Positions 36,770 through 45,740 of a DNA stretch of 54,197 nucleotides are shown piece by piece. Numbering within the stretch: the first letter of the stretch is position 1; each line of letters opens with the position of its first letter. Where the stretch lies: positions 1 through 54,197 of the forward strand of contig JABMOS010000009.1 in assembly GCA_013203185.1 (NCBI GenBank), read 5' to 3'. The notes under the pieces were generated by a model, which had not been told where the DNA came from, did not search any database, and saw nothing but the letters and a program-made list of their open reading frames with translations. This DNA is from Fidelibacterota bacterium. Its GTDB lineage: Bacteria; Fidelibacterota; UBA8477; JABMPR01. A program made the translations under genes and the position numbers.

Positions 36770-37639
36770 ATGACTGTGGACAGAGTCTCATCTGAAATAG
36801 GGCAAAAATGGTTGATTAAAGATCAGGAGTTACATCTAGACATCCCAGTTATAATGGGGATCCTAAATGTGACTCCTGATTCATTTAGTGACGGTGGACA
36901 GTTTATTGATCCTTCAAAAGCGGTTTCTCGAGCTTTGGAGATGGTGGATCAGGGAGCCACCATTATAGATGTGGGAGGGGAGTCTACTCGTCCTGGCTCA
37001 CTGCCCATCTCAGTTAAAGTGGAAGTCTCTCGCACGATTCCAGTTATCAAAGCGCTGGCTGCAAAATCAGATGTATTTATCTCAATCGATACCCAAAAAG
37101 CAGCTGTAGCTCAGGCCGCTATTAAAGCTGGCGCACATATTGTCAACGACATCTCTGCAGGACAAAGTGATTCAGAAATGTTCACGATTGTTAGTGGAAG
37201 CCGGGCAGGATATATCCTCATGCATATGCAAGGCAAGCCTGAAACCATGCAGGTAGCACCCGTCTATAACAGTGTGCTGGATGAAGTGGCTGGTTTTCTT
37301 GTTGAAAAATTAGATTCTGCGCTTTTGGCTGGGATTGATCTTGAGCGGATAATTGTTGATCCTGGCATTGGTTTTGGAAAATCTCTGGATGACAATCTTA
37401 AGCTTATGGCAAATCTACATAGATTTAACCCCAGAGGCAGACCCTTATTACTAGGTGCCTCAAGAAAATCATTTATCGGCATGATTGACAACTCAGCAGC
37501 TGACCAGCGCCTCGGTGGATCATTGGCAGCTGTCATCTCAGCTTTTCTCAGAGGTGTGAGGATATTCAGAGTTCATGATGTTGCTGAAACATCCCAAGTT
37601 CTTGATATCTTCAGTGCCATTCAAAAACATTCGGATTAA
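36770..37639 (+). CDS. folP: Dihydropteroate synthase
   Basis: FolP (289 aa) joins p-aminobenzoate to dihydropterin pyrophosphate in folate synthesis and is the sulfonamide target. Signatures MGILNVTPDSFSDGG (residues 29-43), GATIIDVGGESTRPG and IIVDPGIGFGKS are present, as is the C-terminal RVHDV motif. The barrel is complete. It lies 16 bases after ftsH. Confidence 0.96.
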   Translation: MTVDRVSSEIGQKWLIKDQELHLDIPVIMGILNVTPDSFSDGGQFIDPSKAVSRALEMVDQGATIIDVGGESTRPGSLPISVKVEVSRTIPVIKALAAKSDVFISIDTQKAAVAQAAIKAGAHIVNDISAGQSDSEMFTIVSGSRAGYILMHMQGKPETMQVAPVYNSVLDEVAGFLVEKLDSALLAGIDLERIIVDPGIGFGKSLDDNLKLMANLHRFNPRGRPLLLGASRKSFIGMIDNSAADQRLGGSLAAVISAFLRGVRIFRVHDVAETSQVLDIFSAIQKHSD

Positions 37640-37647
37640 ATTGAACA

Positions 37648-38484
37648 ATGCCTGAACGAAAAAATATTCTCTTTATAGTCCTTGGACTGTTGGTCACAAC
37701 AGTCACCGTTTATTTCTGGCGTTATGAACTATTCTCACTCGCTTTCTTGTCAGTGCGGGTCTACGATGTGGTTGATATTCTTGCAGTTTCCTTCGTTCTT
37801 TACTCGCTATACAAAATATTTAAAGGGACACGAGCGGCACAATTGCTATCAGGTATCCTCATTTTGATATTACTCTCAGTTATTGTCCGCTGGTCAGAAC
37901 TCCACGGAATGTCCTGGCTCTTATCCAATCTTTCTACCGTCTGGGTTATTGCTGTTGTTATTCTTTTTCAGCCAGAACTTAGAAGAATATTGATTTATCT
38001 GGGGCAAAACCCTTTTGTCCGATATCTGTTCAGAGTGAAGAATCTGGCAATGGTTGGTGAGATATCTGATGCCATATTGATCTGCCAGGAGCGTAAATGG
38101 GGCATGCTCATTGTGATGGAAGGTGAGGTAGGGCTGAAGCATATCAAGGAAAAATCAGCGTCAATCAACGCCCGGGTATCAGCCGAACTTCTGGTTTCAA
38201 TATTTAATCCAACATCTCCTCTCCACGATGGAGCTGTGATTATCAGTCACGAAGTGATTGAATCAGCCAAGTGTATCCTTCCTCTGTCAGAAGAGCCTCA
38301 GGGTGCCAGGATGAAGTTGGGAACACGACATCTCGCTGCATTGGGACTCTCCGAAGAGACGGATGCTCATATTCTAGTTGTATCTGAAGAAACGGGCACG
38401 CTATCTCATGTCTACAATGGGGTGATGAAACGCGGTCTTGATGAAATTCAACTGCGCAAAGTTCTAAATAACCTGATAATCTAA
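37648..38484 (+). CDS. cdaA: Diadenylate cyclase CdaA
   Basis: Membrane-bound c-di-AMP synthase (278 aa). Three N-terminal hydrophobic segments are followed by the DisA_N/DAC domain with the metal-binding LHDGAVII and the ATP-binding GTRHLAALGLSEET. CdaA proteins regulate osmolyte and cell-wall homeostasis through c-di-AMP. No CdaR or glmM is beside it; the common folP neighbour is. The stop is one base before the porU start. Confidence 0.93.
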   Translation: MPERKNILFIVLGLLVTTVTVYFWRYELFSLAFLSVRVYDVVDILAVSFVLYSLYKIFKGTRAAQLLSGILILILLSVIVRWSELHGMSWLLSNLSTVWVIAVVILFQPELRRILIYLGQNPFVRYLFRVKNLAMVGEISDAILICQERKWGMLIVMEGEVGLKHIKEKSASINARVSAELLVSIFNPTSPLHDGAVIISHEVIESAKCILPLSEEPQGARMKLGTRHLAALGLSEETDAHILVVSEETGTLSHVYNGVMKRGLDEIQLRKVLNNLII

Positions 38485-38485
38485 T

Positions 38486-41400
38486 ATGCGACAACGGCTG
38501 ATATGGATTCTTCTGCTTGGATCCTTTCTCTCAGCAGACTCTGTGGAGCGTTTAAGCTCCATTGGGGATGCCAACTTTCAATCCGAAATTATCTGGACCA
38601 TCGAGATCCCAGGTATCAATGCTATTGGTGTGAACTCAGATGGACTAGAATATTTCGGATGGAATCAGACCATACTGGATAATGGCATTCGTATCCCCGT
38701 AAAATCAAAATTAGTGTACACACATTCCAGCCCACCCAAAATTGATTTTGAGTTAGGTATTACACAATCTATCTCCATTTCCTATGCCCAGCCTATTACC
38801 CTGGAACAAGGCAAAGGTATTGAAACACAGACACTACCATTGCTGGCAGTGGATCGTGAAATAGTCAGTTTTAAGCATATCAGAAGTGGCGATGGATATC
38901 AGTTGTGGTCAGTGAACGTCCTGGGTGCTAAATACAATGAATCAGCTGGAGAATGGATAATTCCTGAGCAGATTAGGGTGAGCATCGAGACAGATATGTT
39001 GATGTCAACTCAACAAGATAATAATGATCTATACCTTAATCACTTTGCTGAATCACCGAATCAGACGTTTCTAGCAAATAATAATGGTTTTGGTCAGGGT
39101 AAGCTCAAACTGCATATTCTTCAGGATGGTATCTATCGTATTTACTACGATTCACTTTCACAAATGGTGGATCTCCCTGATGGTCTAATTACTAGTAGAT
39201 CCTTGATACTAAAAGCGGGAGGCGAAGCGCAGGCCATTCACGTCAATGATCATGGCGATAATATTTTTAACTCTGGAGATTATTTTGACTTCATTGGAAA
39301 GCAGAAATATTTTGACGGTGAATCTCAATATTTCGATGCTTTTTCTGACATTAATATCTATTGGCTGGACTGGGGTGGGGCTGATGGATTGCGGTTTGTC
39401 GAAGAATCAGGGGCTCTGGTGGATTTAACTCCCGTTAGACCTACCACTTTCTGGGACAGGATTCATGTTGAAGAAGACAATGACTTTGAGCGACTGGGAC
39501 AGGTTGATACGGATATGCCCAGCATTACACGGGATCATTACTTTTGGGAATCCGTGAATTCAGGTGTGACCAAGGAAGTTAATTATTTTCTCCCCAACCC
39601 ATTCCGTGGATCCAGTGAAAATCTAGAAGTATCTATTGGTCTTCACGGACTTACCTATAGTGAAACTGCTGGTGAGGTAAAAAATCACACTCTCTATGCA
39701 TTCATGAATGATCACTCTATTGGGGAAGGTAGCTGGATCCAGCAGGAAGAGTATATTCTCACATCACCATCGGCTCTGAACCTTTCTCACAATATTCTAG
39801 CAGCCAATGGAGACAACACGCTGGCTATTTTTGCTCCGGTTAGCACCGAACCTGGAAATTATGATAAGATCGTATTGAATTGGATTGAAATAGGGTATGA
39901 ACATCTCCTAAAAGCTCACCAGGACAAGCTTCGGTTTAGAAAATCGTTTATTAATCCTTCGACCAATCTTGAATATGAAATACAAGGCTTCCAATCCCAC
40001 GAGCTGGTGCTGTATAAAGAGGGTCTATCAAAAATTACTGGATTCACCATTCGAGAGAACTGGGATGCTATTGAACCTGAATACAGCCTGGTATTTCAGG
40101 ATCATTCTACAGAATCAACTCCAGATTATTGGGCTGCCAGTCTTGAGGGGATATTACAACCATTAGAAGTGACAATAGATACAGTAGCCTTCCTTAGAGA
40201 ACAGGATGCAGATATGATTGTCATAACTATCCCTGATTATATGGATGCTCTGGAACCCTATCTTGAATTCAAGCGAACTGAGGGCTGGAATCCAATTGCC
40301 GTCTCTGTGGCGGATATATATGATGAGTTTAATTGGGGTATCCATTCACCCCTGGCCATCAAATCTTTTTTGCGTTATGCGAATAACAATTGGGTGTCTC
40401 ATCCAGAATATGCCGTGTTCTTTGGCGATGCCACATCAAATCCTCAGCAGGCGAAACGTGACACACGAATTGAGAATATTCCAACCTTCTATATGCAAAC
40501 CTATGGCTGGGGAGCAGCTGAGGCAGATTACTGGTACAGTCTCATAAACGGTGATGATTACCTACCAGATATCAATATTGGCAGAATCCCCAGCAATAAT
40601 ACTGTAGATTTGAATAACACGCTTATAAAACTGATTGAGTATGGTTCTGGCTCAAATTACGGAAGCTGGCAAAATGAACTCATTGCCATTGCTGGATTCG
40701 ATGCAACCTTCAAAACCCAGAGTCAATCAATCCTTAGAAACTCAGTACCGCCTGCATATATGCCTTCTCGTATATTCATCGATCGAGATTCGGAGGGTCA
40801 AATCTTCTGGGGGGATACAGACTCTTTGGTGGAACACTGGAACCGTGGGAAGCTTCTCATCAATTTTTTAGGCCATGGTGGTGGCGCTGTCTGGGCAGAC
40901 AGATCACTGTTTGTAAGAGATGATATTTGGTATTTAAATCTGACCACTCCTCCAGCATTTGTAACCAGTATGACCTGCTTTACTGCATCATTTGCCCAAA
41001 CCAGGGGCCTGGGTGAGGTGGTCGTCTCTGAATCACCAACAGGAGCCATTGGATGGTTTGGTTCATCAGGTGTAGGCTGGTTAATCAATGATTATTTGAT
41101 GGTGCAGCCCCTCATAAGAAGATTACTTGAAGACGATAAGACGGTTGGGGAAATTATCAATATTGCCAGGATGGAGTATTTCTTGTCCAATAGCGGCTAT
41201 GATTACTTAAAACCTTCCATGCTGTTCCAATACAATTTTCTGGGGGACCCTACAACGCGGTTGCTCCGTCCAGAAAGACATGCATCCTTAGAATCCGATC
41301 AATCCATCTACGATGTGACTGATCAGCTCAATCTGAATTATGTTGGGGGTGAATCTGGGGATATCAAGCTATTACCAATTAACGCCGAGAACGTTCCCTG

Positions 41401-43132
41401 GTGGTCTTTACCGCAGACATTCCCAGGAACACCCAACGCTAACTATATCCTTGCGCAGGAGGAGTCTACCCCTTCAGGAATGGCAAGAACAATCTACACT
41501 CTGGATCGGGGTCGTGATGAATCTGCATATCAGGGTTATGCCGCATATTCTATAGCCGCAGACTGGTTTGAACATCAGCCACCTACGGCAGAAGAATTGT
41601 CCCAATCTCCAACCATACCAATTCGTGTCAAGTTCCACAGTTCTGCCATTCAAGCAGATAGCATGATTCTTGTACTCTCAGGATCCAATCAAGGACGTAT
41701 TTCACTCATCAAAGAGGATGGGTGGTGGGAGCTCTCGGATACGACGCGTTTGAGTGCCGGAAATGCAGCTACCTACTACTCCTTTTCGGCGTTTTCTCAG
41801 GGATCTCATATACAGAATTCGAACACATTCACACTCTACCTTCCGCGGGATATCTCACTGACTACCAATGATATAAGAGTTGGAGTTAAAGACAATTTGT
41901 GTGGTGTTCTGGTTGATTATTCCTTGACAGGCCAGAGTGTGACGACTGCCGTTTTGCACTTTGAAGCAATCTTGGCCGATGGCACTCAAATAACAGATAT
42001 AACAGTTGACATATTTGAAGGGAATAATTCAGTCTTTCTTCCTGTGATATTTGGAGTTGAACCTGTTGAAGTAAATGTTTCATTGAATACCCTGGACGAT
42101 CAGACACCTGATGACAATTCCCTTACGAAAATATTAAGTTCTGAATATTTTCAGATTCTACCTGGATTGGGCATCACTTTCAATGGACTCACATCAGATA
42201 CACTTCAGCTTTGGTCAAATGGAAGCATCTCAGGCGGGCAGGGAGATTCTTCCTGGGTCAGAATCAGATCTCATGCTGAAGCTATTACGGCGCTCCCAGG
42301 GGTAACTCTGTACCAGGATTCAACAGTCTACTCGGTCCAATCCTATTCAAAATATCTCACTTTCCGTGTCCATTCGAAGCGGCAACTATTTCAGAAAGAT
42401 TTAAATCTCTCAGCCTGGGAATACATTGAGGCGGTTCAGGCAGACACCTATTTATTGAATGGTTATGGTTTTATCGCCATGGGTGTGAAGCAAGATTATT
42501 CTGGTCCAGATGTATCCATGATGATCGAAGGACAGTTATTCTTTGATGGTGATTATTTATTGGAATCCAGCCATATCAATTTATTGGCTGAAGATGAAAA
42601 TGGTTTTTCCTGGAATCAATCTAGTGTAAGGGTTACAGTAGACGGAAGCCTTGCTGAAGCACAATTTGGTGATACCACTCAGTCTGGTCAGATCATTAGT
42701 GCCACCATAGCTCTGGACCTCGAGGTAGGTGAGCACAATATTTTGTATCAAATGAGCGATGCACTGGGGAACTGGTCAGAAGAGGTATCAATAACCGGTG
42801 TGGTTGCAGGCGCTGCAGCAATTTATGATTATGGAAATTATCCAAATCCATTTCAAGGCGAAACCCTCATTATTTATGAGCTAACCCAACCTCTGGATGA
42901 AGTGGTCATCGATATTTACACGCTATCTGGATATAAACTCCACACCATCGATGTATTCAGCGCCAGGGTGAGTATAGGCCTTGGGGCCATTGGATATCAC
43001 GAGGTACCATGGAACGGACGTGATCGCTCAGATGACTTTGTAGCTAATGGCGTGTACTTCTATCGCATAAAGGGCAAACTGGATGATGAGGAAATTGTTG
43101 GGCCTGTAGGGAAGATGGTGAAAAACAGATGA
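38486..43132 (+). CDS. porU: Type IX secretion system sortase PorU-like (gingipain C25 family)
   Basis: Very large secreted protein (1548 aa) with a signal peptide (about residues 1-18). The long N-terminal beta-rich region is followed by a C25 peptidase domain with a catalytic-type His797 in FLGHGGG and Cys831 in SMTCFTAS, 34 residues apart as in Porphyromonas PorU (33). The C-terminus (about 1455-1548) has the NYPNPFQGETLIIYEL motif and a FlgD-like/CTD beta-sandwich that targets proteins to this system. PorU removes CTD signals from substrates at the outer membrane and attaches them to lipopolysaccharide. It overlaps the barrel gene by ATGA. A secreted gingipain-like protease is the alternative. 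Confidence 0.83.
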   Translation: MRQRLIWILLLGSFLSADSVERLSSIGDANFQSEIIWTIEIPGINAIGVNSDGLEYFGWNQTILDNGIRIPVKSKLVYTHSSPPKIDFELGITQSISISYAQPITLEQGKGIETQTLPLLAVDREIVSFKHIRSGDGYQLWSVNVLGAKYNESAGEWIIPEQIRVSIETDMLMSTQQDNNDLYLNHFAESPNQTFLANNNGFGQGKLKLHILQDGIYRIYYDSLSQMVDLPDGLITSRSLILKAGGEAQAIHVNDHGDNIFNSGDYFDFIGKQKYFDGESQYFDAFSDINIYWLDWGGADGLRFVEESGALVDLTPVRPTTFWDRIHVEEDNDFERLGQVDTDMPSITRDHYFWESVNSGVTKEVNYFLPNPFRGSSENLEVSIGLHGLTYSETAGEVKNHTLYAFMNDHSIGEGSWIQQEEYILTSPSALNLSHNILAANGDNTLAIFAPVSTEPGNYDKIVLNWIEIGYEHLLKAHQDKLRFRKSFINPSTNLEYEIQGFQSHELVLYKEGLSKITGFTIRENWDAIEPEYSLVFQDHSTESTPDYWAASLEGILQPLEVTIDTVAFLREQDADMIVITIPDYMDALEPYLEFKRTEGWNPIAVSVADIYDEFNWGIHSPLAIKSFLRYANNNWVSHPEYAVFFGDATSNPQQAKRDTRIENIPTFYMQTYGWGAAEADYWYSLINGDDYLPDINIGRIPSNNTVDLNNTLIKLIEYGSGSNYGSWQNELIAIAGFDATFKTQSQSILRNSVPPAYMPSRIFIDRDSEGQIFWGDTDSLVEHWNRGKLLINFLGHGGGAVWADRSLFVRDDIWYLNLTTPPAFVTSMTCFTASFAQTRGLGEVVVSESPTGAIGWFGSSGVGWLINDYLMVQPLIRRLLEDDKTVGEIINIARMEYFLSNSGYDYLKPSMLFQYNFLGDPTTRLLRPERHASLESDQSIYDVTDQLNLNYVGGESGDIKLLPINAENVPWWSLPQTFPGTPNANYILAQEESTPSGMARTIYTLDRGRDESAYQGYAAYSIAADWFEHQPPTAEELSQSPTIPIRVKFHSSAIQADSMILVLSGSNQGRISLIKEDGWWELSDTTRLSAGNAATYYSFSAFSQGSHIQNSNTFTLYLPRDISLTTNDIRVGVKDNLCGVLVDYSLTGQSVTTAVLHFEAILADGTQITDITVDIFEGNNSVFLPVIFGVEPVEVNVSLNTLDDQTPDDNSLTKILSSEYFQILPGLGITFNGLTSDTLQLWSNGSISGGQGDSSWVRIRSHAEAITALPGVTLYQDSTVYSVQSYSKYLTFRVHSKRQLFQKDLNLSAWEYIEAVQADTYLLNGYGFIAMGVKQDYSGPDVSMMIEGQLFFDGDYLLESSHINLLAEDENGFSWNQSSVRVTVDGSLAEAQFGDTTQSGQIISATIALDLEVGEHNILYQMSDALGNWSEEVSITGVVAGAAAIYDYGNYPNPFQGETLIIYELTQPLDEVVIDIYTLSGYKLHTIDVFSARVSIGLGAIGYHEVPWNGRDRSDDFVANGVYFYRIKGKLDDEEIVGPVGKMVKNR

Positions 43133-44124
43133 GGATCCTTTTTACAGTCCTGTTGCTTCTATCTGTGACTATTGAATCACTTCACTCTGGTGAATATGGA
43201 GATGCATTTTTGCTGGCCAGTCATCACCCACAAGTCCAATCACTGGGATATAGCACTGTTGCTGGAAGGGTTGGTGCTGGTCACGCTTTAAATAATCCAG
43301 CTGGTCTGGCTGGCAATGGTCAGCAATCGCTGGTGAGCATGGTTTATCAGCAATTCACAGGTCTATCTAATAATATTGCCCTGGAAGGGAAGTACCCTCT
43401 GGGAGAATCATATTTAATCGGCTTCACTGTGATTCATAGTGCCGTAGATGGATTATACTCAAGACCTGATTTATCTGGATTAGCGCCTGGAGATAGGCGG
43501 GACTCAGTGCTAACTCTTGATAACTCGAATTCTGATATCATTGATTATAGAGAGGATGGCGCATTTATCACTTTGGCTCGAGAATTTGAATTTGAGTTTA
43601 ACCTGGGGTGGAAGTTCTTTAAAGTGCCCTGCCGGTTACCCCTGGGTGCTTCAGCCAAATACATCGATAAAGTGTTGGTAGACAATCGGGGATTAGGGTT
43701 CGGAATAGATCTTGGGGGCCAACTTTTCTTCAATCTTGCAGATATGACCTCAGTGCTAAGCAATACGGAGTTCGGGATTGGTATATGTCTTAGTGATGTG
43801 TTAAATACACCCGTGTACTGGACCACGGAACACCAGGATGCGATCAAGCGGAGTCTGGTGGGCGGTTTCTCCATAACCCAAAATTTCTCCAAATATGCAT
43901 CTCAAATTACCCTTTCGACTTCAGCTCAGACCAGATATGAAGGTGTTAGGCAATATGGTGTTGGGATCAAGGTGAAAGACACGCTTTTCCTCCGGGGAGG
44001 TCATGATGGATACACGCCTTCCTTAGGTCTTGGCATTGGCTTAAAAAAGTTTATTATTGATTACTCGTTTAGCCAGCATGAGTTGGCAAACATGCAAAAA
44101 ATTGGAATTAATTACCATTTCTAA
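43129..44124 (+). CDS. PorV/PorQ-family outer membrane beta-barrel protein
   Basis: 331-aa protein with a signal peptide (ILFTVLLLLSVTIESLHS), then alternating polar/hydrophobic strands ending in an aromatic residue (INYHF), the usual barrel end. The N-terminal GYSTVAGRVGAGHALNNPAGLAG pattern is that of PorV/PorQ and FadL-like proteins. PorV and PorQ accept cargo for PorU, and the four-base overlap with porU supports a joint role. Which of the two it is cannot be told. Confidence 0.8.
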   Translation: MRILFTVLLLLSVTIESLHSGEYGDAFLLASHHPQVQSLGYSTVAGRVGAGHALNNPAGLAGNGQQSLVSMVYQQFTGLSNNIALEGKYPLGESYLIGFTVIHSAVDGLYSRPDLSGLAPGDRRDSVLTLDNSNSDIIDYREDGAFITLAREFEFEFNLGWKFFKVPCRLPLGASAKYIDKVLVDNRGLGFGIDLGGQLFFNLADMTSVLSNTEFGIGICLSDVLNTPVYWTTEHQDAIKRSLVGGFSITQNFSKYASQITLSTSAQTRYEGVRQYGVGIKVKDTLFLRGGHDGYTPSLGLGIGLKKFIIDYSFSQHELANMQKIGINYHF

Positions 44125-44140
44125 TGGTGTGTAGAAAAAT

Positions 44141-44632
44141 ATGGGGCGAAGCGTGCAAAAAAGAATTGTATTAATATTAACAATATTGTTCATGATTCAA
44201 GTTTCATGGGCTCAAAATAAAGATCAGAGTCAAGCCGATCCAAGATACATAATTGATCCTGAGACCGGGAAATTAAGTATGTCAATTCGTATTTGGGGTG
44301 AGGTGAAGGTCCCTGGTGTCAAATTGGTGCCCAGTGATGCTGATCTTATCTCTATCCTCAGTTATGTCGGTGGTCCCACAGATAAGGCAAAGCTTGATAA
44401 TATCAGAATCCTTCGATTTAATGAAACTGACGGTGAACCCAGAGTTGTTATTGCCAATGTGGAAAAATTTCTTGAGACAGGTGATAGTAAACACATCCCA
44501 AAGATTTATCCCAACGATACGATTATCGTCAAGGGAACCATATGGAAAATATTGAGCACAGCTACACCGTATATAAATCTCATGGTAACTTTGATCAATG
44601 GCTATTATCTCTATACAAGAACGACGACCTAA
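44141..44632 (+). CDS. SLBB-domain polysaccharide-export-like protein
   Basis: 163-aa protein with a signal peptide (about 1-25) and one SLBB ligand-binding domain: IRIWGEVKVPGVKLVP, then DLISILSYVGGPTDKAKL and IYPNDTIIV. A hydrophobic C-terminus (ATPYINLMVTLINGYYLY) could be a membrane anchor. It is shorter than Wza-type export proteins and lacks their second SLBB domain. Its stop overlaps none of its neighbours; prfB starts one base after it. Confidence 0.78.
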   Translation: MGRSVQKRIVLILTILFMIQVSWAQNKDQSQADPRYIIDPETGKLSMSIRIWGEVKVPGVKLVPSDADLISILSYVGGPTDKAKLDNIRILRFNETDGEPRVVIANVEKFLETGDSKHIPKIYPNDTIIVKGTIWKILSTATPYINLMVTLINGYYLYTRTTT

Positions 44633-45740
44633 ATGTTTGATGAAATCAGAGATGAAATGGGTGGACTTAAGCAGCGTCTCGATACGCTGAGGGGGCATCT
44701 TTGACCTCTCTGAGGTGCGAAAAGAACTTGGAGAATTAAGAGAGTTATCCGTTAAAGACGATTTCTGGAATGACCAGACCACCGCTCAGGAAACCCTCAA
44801 AAAAATTAACTTGTTAGAGTCCCAAGTCTCAGATTGGGAAAATGTCCTCAGTCATGAGGAAGATCTTGATATTCTCGTTGAATTAGCCCTTGAGGATCAA
44901 GATGAGAGTCTGACTCCTGAGTTAGCAAAATCTCTGCGGAAATTCCGCAAAACCCTGGATGACTATGAGCTACGCCAATTGCTTTCCAATGAAGATGATG
45001 CACTCAATTGTATTGTCACCATTCATCCCGGTGCAGGTGGGACAGAATCCCAGGATTGGGCTGAAATGCTTTATCGTATGTACACAAGGATGTTTGACAA
45101 TCGGGGGTGGGCCTGGAAAGCGCTTGATTATTTGCCTGGGGATGAGGCAGGGCTAAAGGATGCCACCATCGAGGTCAAAGGTGCTTTTGCCTTCGGATAT
45201 CTGAAGGCAGAGAACGGGATTCATAGATTGGTGAGGATAAGCCCCTTTGATTCAAACTCCAGACGACATACGTCCTTTGCTTCTGTTTATGTTTACCCAC
45301 TTTACGATACTGAAATTGAAATCACCATAGATATGAGTGAAGTAAGAGTAGATACTTATCGTGCCAGTGGCGCAGGTGGACAGCATATCAACAAAACAGA
45401 TTCAGCTGTGCGGCTCACGCATGGACCTACCGGTATAGTTGTCCAGTGCCAGAATGAGAGATCCCAGCATAAGAATAAAGAAACGGCCATGAAAATGCTC
45501 AAGGCCAGACTCCATCAACTTGAGAAAGAAAAGGAGCAGGCCAAGATGGATCAAATGGCCTCCTCAAAAACTGAAATTGGTTGGGGCAACCAAATCAGAT
45601 CCTATGTGTTTCATCCGTATACCATGGTCAAAGACCATCGTACCAAACATGAAACAGGAAATATACAAGCCGTTATGAATGGTGAGATTGACGGTTTTAT
45701 CAAAGCATATTTATTGAATCAAATGGGAAAAGAATCCTAA
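44633..45740 (+). CDS. prfB: Peptide chain release factor 2 (programmed +1 frameshift)
   Basis: RF2 (368 aa) terminates translation at UGA and UAA. The first 23 codons run from ATG 44633 to CTT 44699-44701, followed by in-frame TGA 44702-44704. Reading continues in the +1 frame at GAC 44703-44705. The classical signal is intact: Shine-Dalgarno-like AGGGGG (44690-44695), three bases, CTT TGA C. The downstream frame contains RISPFDSNSRR with the stop-recognising SPF and SGAGGQHINK with the GGQ motif. The frameshift lets RF2 control its own synthesis. lysS starts one base inside its stop. Confidence 0.97.
44690..44705 (+). promoter_or_regulatory. RF2 programmed frameshift signal
   Basis: AGGGGGCATCTTTGAC contains the internal Shine-Dalgarno, the slippery CTT codon and the TGA stop followed by C, a poor termination context. 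When RF2 is scarce the ribosome shifts +1 and makes RF2. Confidence 0.96.

Noticed and set aside
44715-45740. prfB as a single-frame gene starting near 44715
   Set aside because: The upstream ATG 44633 and the complete CTT-TGA-C signal show that the gene begins earlier and shifts frame.
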